DNA of 64,000 bases from Mastigias papua (lineage: Eukaryota; Cnidaria; Scyphozoa; Rhizostomeae; Mastigiidae): positions 6,218,993 to 6,282,992 of the forward strand of contig OZ025272.1 of assembly GCA_964019165.1 (NCBI GenBank). Reading direction: 5' to 3'. Position numbers and translations under genes: made by a program. The notes under the pieces were generated by a model that searched no databases, had not been told where the DNA came from, and saw nothing but the letters and a program-made list of their open reading frames with translations. Positions 59,146-64,000 of this stretch are shown here, in pieces. Within the stretch, counting starts at the first letter, position 1. Every line of letters begins with the position of its first letter.

Positions 59146-60369
59146 ATTATTTAACCTTAAACCTTAATCCAACACATTTAAAATTTGATCCAGATGGAAA
59201 ATTAAATCTTGATACTACAAATTTAACTTATACAGCGGGTACTGGTATTAATTTAGTAAATAGAGTAATATCAGCAAAGCTAATGCAAGTAGAGGTATTA
59301 ATGTTGATCAAAATGGTATTGGTTTAAAAACTGATTTTACCACATTGTTGGATATAGATAATGATTCACTAAAAATAAATGCAGGAAAATTAGTTATTGA
59401 TATGGCGAATTTAACTTCACATTTAATTAAATTAAATTATAATTCTGCTATAACTAGAGATTTTAATCGTTTCTATGATGTTAAACGAGATGAGGTAACA
59501 ATTACAACAGATACAGCTAATGGTAATCTTAAAATAAAAGATGGATACATCCAGTCTATTATCAATAATAGTTATATTCAACAAGCTGTAGAAACATCAT
59601 CATGGTTTACACAAAAATTATTAGATAGTTCATATTATTCATGGTCTAAAGCATGGATATCTGATCATTGTACAACACAAGTATGTCTACATGATCTATC
59701 AAATAAAAATTTGGATTATGATTTTGTAACAAAAAAAATTACAAGTGTTGCAAACCAGAGAAATAGTTTATTTACATATTTAACAGATGCTCTTGTTGCA
59801 AATCGACCAGTATTTTCCACAGATTCAATATATTTTACTAATACACAATATTTAACTACATTAGAATTTCTCAAATGTAAACCAGATATTTGTATATTCA
59901 TTGTGTTTAAGATCGAAAATTTTGGAACTGCTGGAAAAGTAAGAATATTTAAAACATTACCACCAAGTGATACGCATATTAATAGTTACATTTATTTAGA
60001 AGTAGAATCTAACAAAATAAGAGTATCAAAAATGTAGATGAAATTACATATACAACAGTTGAAGCAAATGCTACTATCGGTACTACATATAATATGGTTT
60101 GTGTAAGATGGAAATATGATACAGTAAATAATGCATCATTAATAGGACATAATAGATCAATTCTAACAACATTCAAATATGACACACAATTAGATCTTAT
60201 ATCAGATAGAGATGTAACAATGCGATTATCAGAATTAGCAGGTGATGGATCAGCAACATATTTAAAAGAATTCATATTATTTGATGATATCGATGTAAAT
60301 GATACTGCTGTCACATCAATTAGTAGATATTTATGTGATAAATATTTAATTAATTATATAATAAAATAA
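59146..60369 (+). pseudogene. Fibre-like protein 2, shaft and head (after the LINE)
   Basis: Shaft-like repeats continue (LKFDPDGKLNLDTTNLTY, LKINAGKLVIDMANL) and lead into a head domain (SSWFTQKLLDSSYYS, KPDICIFIVFKIENF, YIYLEVESNK, MVCVRWKYDTVNN, LKEFILFDDIDVND) that ends at 60369. A frame change near 59280 and another near 60030 break the frame, so three open segments are seen (to 59327, 59345-60037, 60094-60369). The head resembles the lectin-like head coded at 56385-56978, including the closing 'island' of short strands and a YL-x-N/R-Y ending. Confidence 0.72.
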
Positions 60370-60431
60370 AAAAGTAAAATACATATTAAAAAAATAACTT
60401 GAAATAAAGATATAAAACTTTACAAAAATTA

Positions 60432-60890
60432 ATGAACTTTATTTCGAAAAAATCAAAATTATTAGTTAAAAAATATGTATCAAAAACCTTGAATACAAAT
60501 CCAAGAGATGTAATATATTATATCCATCAAAATGATATAGATAATACAACTCCAATAACAGCATCTGCATTAGCTTATCAATATTTATATAAAACTCATT
60601 TTAATAAAATTATATCAGTTAGTACAATATTAGATGAATATGAAGGTGAAATTGGATTAATTGGTCCTGGAAATGGAAATTGTACTGCAGCGCTAGAATG
60701 TTTATTTGGAGAGTTTTCCTTCTGTCATACACATAGTATTCTCCATGATGCATACGGAAGATTTTATGCTAAATATGGATTAGATAGAGGATATTGTTAT
60801 GCAATTAAAAATAGTACAAGGTTTATGAAAAAGAGTCCATTATTTGGCCATATTTCAGGATTTTTCTTCGCTTTATTTCACAAAATTTAA
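60432..60890 (+). CDS. Phospholipase A2-like protein, 152 aa
   Basis: An intact frame with two signatures of secreted/viral phospholipase A2: a calcium-loop-like GPGN at residues 78-81 and HDAY at 105-108, where His-Asp is the catalytic pair. Cysteines lie around the core (84, 90, 98, 122). The N-terminal 70 residues are basic and helical. Enzymes of this type hydrolyse the sn-2 acyl bond of phospholipids. A comparable domain in the parvovirus minor capsid protein helps particles leave endosomes, and PLA2-like genes have been reported in some Polinton/adintovirus elements. It lies just after the fibre gene and converges on the capsid gene (93 bp apart). Assignment rests on the two motifs and context; the rest of the chain is divergent. 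Confidence 0.68.
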   Translation: MNFISKKSKLLVKKYVSKTLNTNPRDVIYYIHQNDIDNTTPITASALAYQYLYKTHFNKIISVSTILDEYEGEIGLIGPGNGNCTAALECLFGEFSFCHTHSILHDAYGRFYAKYGLDRGYCYAIKNSTRFMKKSPLFGHISGFFFALFHKI

Positions 60891-61375
60891 ATAACAAAAA
60901 AATAACAAACAAAAGTATATTAAATTTTTTTTATCTGTTTTATATTTTATATATCTGTTTTATATATTTTTTATCTATCTACCTTATGTTTGACGAATTA
61001 TTGCTTTACCCGATCTTGAATCAATCATGGTATCTTTTTCTGTAATTAGTAATGCTTGCCATTGATAAGCTGTTCCAGGTGCTCCAGTTAGATTATATCT
61101 AAATTCAATTGGAAAACTTCCCAATAAATTTTCTTGTTTAGTAAGATCAAAGCAGAACATTGGATAGATTTGACCAAATGTATTATAACTCATAAATGAT
61201 CCAGATAGCAAATCATTATTACCATCTGCAAACATTAACGCATTTCTATAAATTACAGTTTTAGAAGTACTTGGAGTTAGTGGTGTTTGTGGGTAATATT
61301 TATCTCCTCCAAGAACAATTTGAGCTGATGCACATGCAACATCTGCTGTACCAATTGTACCTGTATCATAATTAT

Positions 61376-61387
61376 AAATATTTTGTT
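61376..61387. repeat. 12-bp target duplication of the SINE, left
   Basis: aaatattttgtt, identical to 61875-61886. Confidence 0.93.
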
Positions 61388-61442
61388 AAGTAGAAGCAAC
61401 AGGGTTTGGAAGAAATGAAAAGTGAAAGTGCGAGAAAATAAC

Positions 61443-61515
61443 CGACCCGAGCGGGATTCGAACTCGCGACCCCTGACTTTGTACGTCGGTGCTCTACCAA
61501 CTGAGCTATCGGGCC
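61443..61515 (-). tRNA. tRNA-like module of the SINE (minus strand)
   Basis: 73 nt that fold as a tRNA: acceptor GGCCCGA with TCGGGTC (one G-U pair), D-arm GCTCAGTTGGTAGAGC, a 7-nt anticodon-type loop GTACAAA (anticodon would be ACA, read as Cys), and T-arm with GTTCGAATC. The anticodon stem has a C-A mismatch. It belongs to the SINE, so it is a promoter module rather than a cellular tRNA gene. Confidence 0.75.
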
Positions 61516-61775
61516 ACGCTTCCAAATCGTTGCTCAAGGGTAGGTCATTTGCTCGCACCGCCCCTCTCTTAACCAATTTGCACAGGGGAGCCATCGCAGC
61601 TCCATCGCAATGTGCATTGGACCTGCTGTTGAGAGAGGACTGCTCACACCAGGGGGGCCATCGCAGCCCCATCGACCAGGGGTCGGTGGAGCTGCGATGG
61701 CTCCCCTGTGCAAATTGGTTAAGAGAGGGGCGGTGCGAGCAAATGACCTACCCTTGAGCAACGATTTGGAATCGT

Positions 61776-61848
61776 GGCCCAATAGCTCAGTTGGTAGAGC
61801 ACCGACGTACAAAGTCAGGGGTCGCGAGTTCGAATCCCGCTCGGGTCG
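61776..61848 (+). tRNA. tRNA-like module of the SINE (plus strand)
   Basis: Inverted twin of 61443-61515 with the same D- and T-arms and loop. It differs in the acceptor (GGCCCAA, leaving an A-C mismatch). It lies in opposite orientation to the other module, so transcripts could start towards both flanks. Confidence 0.75.
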
Positions 61849-61874
61849 GTTATTTTCTCGCACTTTCACTTTTC

Positions 61875-61886
61875 AAATATTTTGTT
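61875..61886. repeat. 12-bp target duplication of the SINE, right
   Basis: aaatattttgtt, identical to 61376-61387. Confidence 0.93.
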
Positions 61887-62828
61887 CTTGATTAGATCTT
61901 TTTGCATCATCAATTGCCCAGATAACAACGTATCTTGGTTTAACAGCATTTGGAGTAACATTAAATGTTCCGCTTATTTGTTGACTTGATCCAGAATAAT
62001 GAACAGTCATTTCCTTGAAAGTCCACTTTGGGTTACTTGTTAGATGTTTAAAATACCATTTTTTACTTTCATCATTAAATTCAAGTTTAGGAACCCAAAG
62101 TCGCATTGAGGTAACTACAACTCTACCTGCAGCAGCAGCAGCTCTAAAGAGTAGATCATTATCTTCATTTAATGTTACATTAATACCCATTTTACCTAGT
62201 GGAGCAACTTGATTTCTAAATGCGCTAAAGAAAGGATAACGATTTAGCTGAAGAGTAACATCAACTGTATTATTTTCTTTTGTCAATTCTTTTTTCGTAT
62301 TAAATCCAACATTTTCTGCTGCAGCAGTTCTAGTTGTATCAGCATAAAACATTGTTTGTGTAGCTGGTCCTTCAGCATATAGTTTACTATATTCTAGTTT
62401 ATTAAGAATATCAATACTACTACTTGCATTAACATGCGATGAAATAATACTTCCATTATAAGAAACTTCCATGTTTTGAATTAGTGAATATCCATCACCA
62501 GCAAGAGTAGCTAAATCAGCAGCAGCATATTGAGTACCATCAGCTAGTTTTTGTACTTGAAATTTAACTTCAAGATATGCATTATAAAAATCATTAGGGT
62601 TGATGTCACTTGTTGAATCAACATTAAATCTATAATCTGTTTTCAATTGTGATTGTCCATTTGGTGGCAATTGAATTGGTGTTTGCAAATCATAGGGAGT
62701 ATATTTTACATTTGTTACGTAATCTGCACTTCTGAAATTTACCATTGTGTAGTCACTGTTGTAATATGTTATATCGTATATGATATTCTAAATATATTTT
62801 TCTAATTTAAAAATAATTAAATAATCAT

Positions 62829-63271
62829 TTATAGTAATTTTTCAAATCTTGATGAAATACTTGATTCAGTATGAGTGGAATTATTGACTGCTTTATTTGC
62901 TTTTTTTCTTACTTCATTGATTATTTTTTCACCATTTTTTTCTTCTCTAGAAATTGAAGGTATTGTTGATGTTGATAATGCAGGAATACTATCAGTTGTG
63001 GCAGTGCTGTCAGTAGCAGTTTTACCAGTAATTTTATCAAATGTTTTAGTTGCTATATATTCACCTGTTTTTTCACAAATAGTTTTTGCCCCTTTATCTA
63101 ATGCTGAAGTTGCAGCTTTTTAATTGTTTCTGAAGCTAGTTTTTTAGCTCCAGTTGAAGTTAATTTTGATAAAATTTTACTAAACATTCCATCACCTTTT
63201 TGTTCATTATCATCATATATATCATCATCATCATAATCATAAATATCTCGTTTGCGAATAATGGAAGACAT
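62829..63271 (-). pseudogene. Small acidic/lysine-rich proviral protein, frameshifted
   Basis: Minus-strand ATG at 63271 opens [17 protein letters not shown], a basic start followed by an acidic tract, then [20 protein letters not shown]. Around 63115-63122, in an A-run, the frame shifts; the second part is Lys/Ala/Thr-rich ([20 protein letters not shown]) and ends at 62829. Small lysine-rich proteins of this kind sit between the two capsid genes in related elements and are presumed DNA- or capsid-associated; the function is not known to me. It lies 84 bp upstream of the capsid gene in the same orientation. A (TA)n run occupies its promoter side. Confidence 0.6.
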
Positions 63272-63275
63272 TGTG

Positions 63276-63423
<148 letters not shown>

Positions 63424-63468
63424 ATGATACTATTTTTTAATATATATTTATTAATATGGTGAATCTGA

Positions 63469-64000
63469 TCATGTTAATACTAAATCAACAGGTTGATTAT
63501 TCAGAAATAGTGGATAACCCAAACTATTAGTAATATAAATTCTTATATGATCGATTAATCGTGTATTTATTTTATGAAATTTTAAGTTATTTTCTTTAAT
63601 ACTAAAAGGAAAACTAGACTTTAAATCTGCAATACTGAATGTATGTAATATATCACTTGATCTTCCAATAACTTTACTATCAGAAATTAATGAGCAATGA
63701 ATATCAATATTATCAACTGATCTTGTGATATTGGGATATAAAGTTCCACTTTCAGTTGTTGTTACAACTTTTTTTGTGAATCCTAAAATTTCATTGATTT
63801 CACTAACACTAAGATCAAGTTGATAATTATTTAATAAAGTTATGATTACTTTATAATCTGCATTATTGAATTCCAAATTGAAATTATCACTATTATGTCC
63901 ATTCAATTTTATATTTGCTTTGATTAAATTATTAAGAGCATCATAACCATAAATTCCATTAGGTATTATTATCATTGTAAATGTAGCTCCATTATCAGGT
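63469..64000 (-). CDS. Penton-like minor capsid protein, partial
   Basis: Open from the window edge to the stop at 63469. The frame continues upstream of the methionine at 63975 (residues GATFT precede it), so the real start is beyond 64000. Features are GIYGYDALNNLIKANI, LLNNYQLDLSVSEINEILGF, then NITRSVDNIDIHCSLISDSKV, SSDILHTFSIADLKSSFPF and TRLIDHIRIYITNSLGYPL. This order of short strands is characteristic of the minor (penton-type) capsid protein of Polinton/adintovirus elements, which forms the vertices. No lesion is visible in the part present. It heads a minus-strand group with the small Lys-rich protein and the major capsid protein. Confidence 0.7.
   Translation of the reverse strand, partial: PDNGATFTMIIIPNGIYGYDALNNLIKANIKLNGHNSDNFNLEFNNADYKVIITLLNNYQLDLSVSEINEILGFTKKVVTTTESGTLYPNITRSVDNIDIHCSLISDSKVIGRSSDILHTFSIADLKSSFPFSIKENNLKFHKINTRLIDHIRIYITNSLGYPLFLNNQPVDLVLT

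Larger units (their letters stand above)
61388..61874. mobile_element. Palindromic tRNA-derived SINE, young copy inside the capsid gene
   Basis: A 487-bp insert in which two tRNA-like modules face each other. Arms 61417-61604 and 61687-61874 are inverted copies of 188 bp (x pairs with 123291-x) around an 82-bp centre. A unique 29-bp lead (starting aagtagaagcaacagg) lies outside the left arm and is shared with the older copy at 10949. Both modules keep box A (TAGCTCAGTTGG) and box B (GAGTTCGAATCC) for RNA polymerase III. The flanking 12-bp duplication is perfect. There is no poly-A tail. Confidence 0.92.
60984..62745 (-). pseudogene. Major capsid protein, interrupted by a SINE
   Basis: The N-terminal 290 codons run 62745-61876 (start MVNFRSADYVTNVKYTPYDL). 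Features include NPNDFYNAYLEVKFQV, a GYSLIQNMEVSYNG strand pair, VTLQLNRYPFFSAFRNQVA and PRYVVIWAIDDAKRSN. The coding frame resumes left of the SINE and ends at 60984 after FGQIYPMFCFDLTKQ and FRYNLTGAPGTAYQWQALL. Excluding the 487-bp insert and one 12-bp duplication leaves 1,263 coding bases, a multiple of three, so the gene was intact when hit. Composition, two jelly-roll-sized halves and position next to penton-like and protease genes fit the double-jelly-roll capsid protein of Polinton/adintovirus elements. The fold itself cannot be proved from sequence by eye. Confidence 0.78.

Noticed and set aside
57646..59160. Target-site duplication of the LINE in fibre gene 2 (ataacta...ttaac on both sides)
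   Set aside because: The two sides differ at several positions and one is merged with the ATT tail, so it is kept only as a possibility.
61443..61848. Two tRNA genes (anticodon ACA) in opposite orientation
   Set aside because: They are the heads of a mobile palindromic SINE with target duplications. The anticodon stem has a mismatch and one acceptor stem is imperfect, and a decayed relative with the same architecture is at 10949. They are not cellular tRNA genes.

Overview
The window looks like a stretch of repeat-rich, AT-rich animal nuclear DNA. No complete host gene can be supported. Nearly everything recognisable is a mobile element or an integrated viral element. The organism is a metazoan, and I infer a cnidarian or another early-branching marine animal. 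The reasons are the mixture of restriction-like-endonuclease LINEs, CR1/L2-like LINEs, Ty3/gypsy elements, hAT, Harbinger and TA-target MITEs, a tRNA-derived SINE and a Polinton/adintovirus-like provirus. No taxon can be proved from this sequence alone.

Layout. 0.1-1.1 kb holds a three-copy tandem repeat. 4.8-5.6 kb is a LINE relic with an esterase-like tail and an AP-endonuclease fragment. 5.6-18.75 kb is a very large inverted repeat: two arms of 3,973 bp (5576-9548 and 14778-18750) with exactly mirrored coordinates. Each arm carries the same decayed LINE reverse transcriptase with the same 274-bp MITE inside it. The 5.2-kb spacer contains another LINE fragment, a second smaller inverted repeat, a palindromic tRNA-SINE, another partial copy of the arm sequence and a hAT-like element. 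19.3-24.2 kb holds two MITE-type elements, one with 303-bp terminal inverted repeats. 24.9-34.9 kb is a nest of minus-strand LINE relics with a 4.28-kb Ty3/gypsy element (26986-31264, TSD tatct, LTRs about 160 bp) inserted into one of them. A third relic has a 220-bp (AT)n run inside its endonuclease-coding region. 35.4-44.2 kb holds LINE 3' fragments and a badly decayed second gypsy element. 45.3-46.2 kb is a Harbinger-type MITE built from copies of a 10-bp motif. 46.9-53.7 kb is a series of CR1/L2-like LINE copies, one with a long open reverse transcriptase of 542 aa, plus a 201-bp (TA)n run.

The most interesting part is 53.7 kb to the right edge. The DNA becomes visibly more AT-rich and carries compact, tightly spaced genes typical of the capsid module of Polinton/Maverick-adintovirus elements. 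Plus-strand genes, in order: an unrecognised 214-aa protein, a glycine-rich minor virion protein broken by one in-frame stop, an adenain-like cysteine protease, two fibre-like genes that both begin MGVFDG, and a phospholipase A2-like protein (GPGN and HDAY motifs). On the minus strand are the major capsid protein, a small acidic/lysine-rich protein and a penton-like minor capsid protein that runs off the window. DNA polymerase B, integrase and packaging ATPase are not in view and may lie beyond 64,000.

The provirus has been disarmed piecemeal. A palindromic tRNA-SINE (487 bp, 12-bp TSD) sits in the capsid gene. A 5'-truncated LINE sits in the second fibre gene and makes an uninterrupted 650-codon fibre/reverse-transcriptase chimera. 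There are also one premature stop, several single-base frameshifts and a protease frame with no ATG. The same SINE family occurs at 10.9 kb, also with a 12-bp TSD, which links the two halves of the window.
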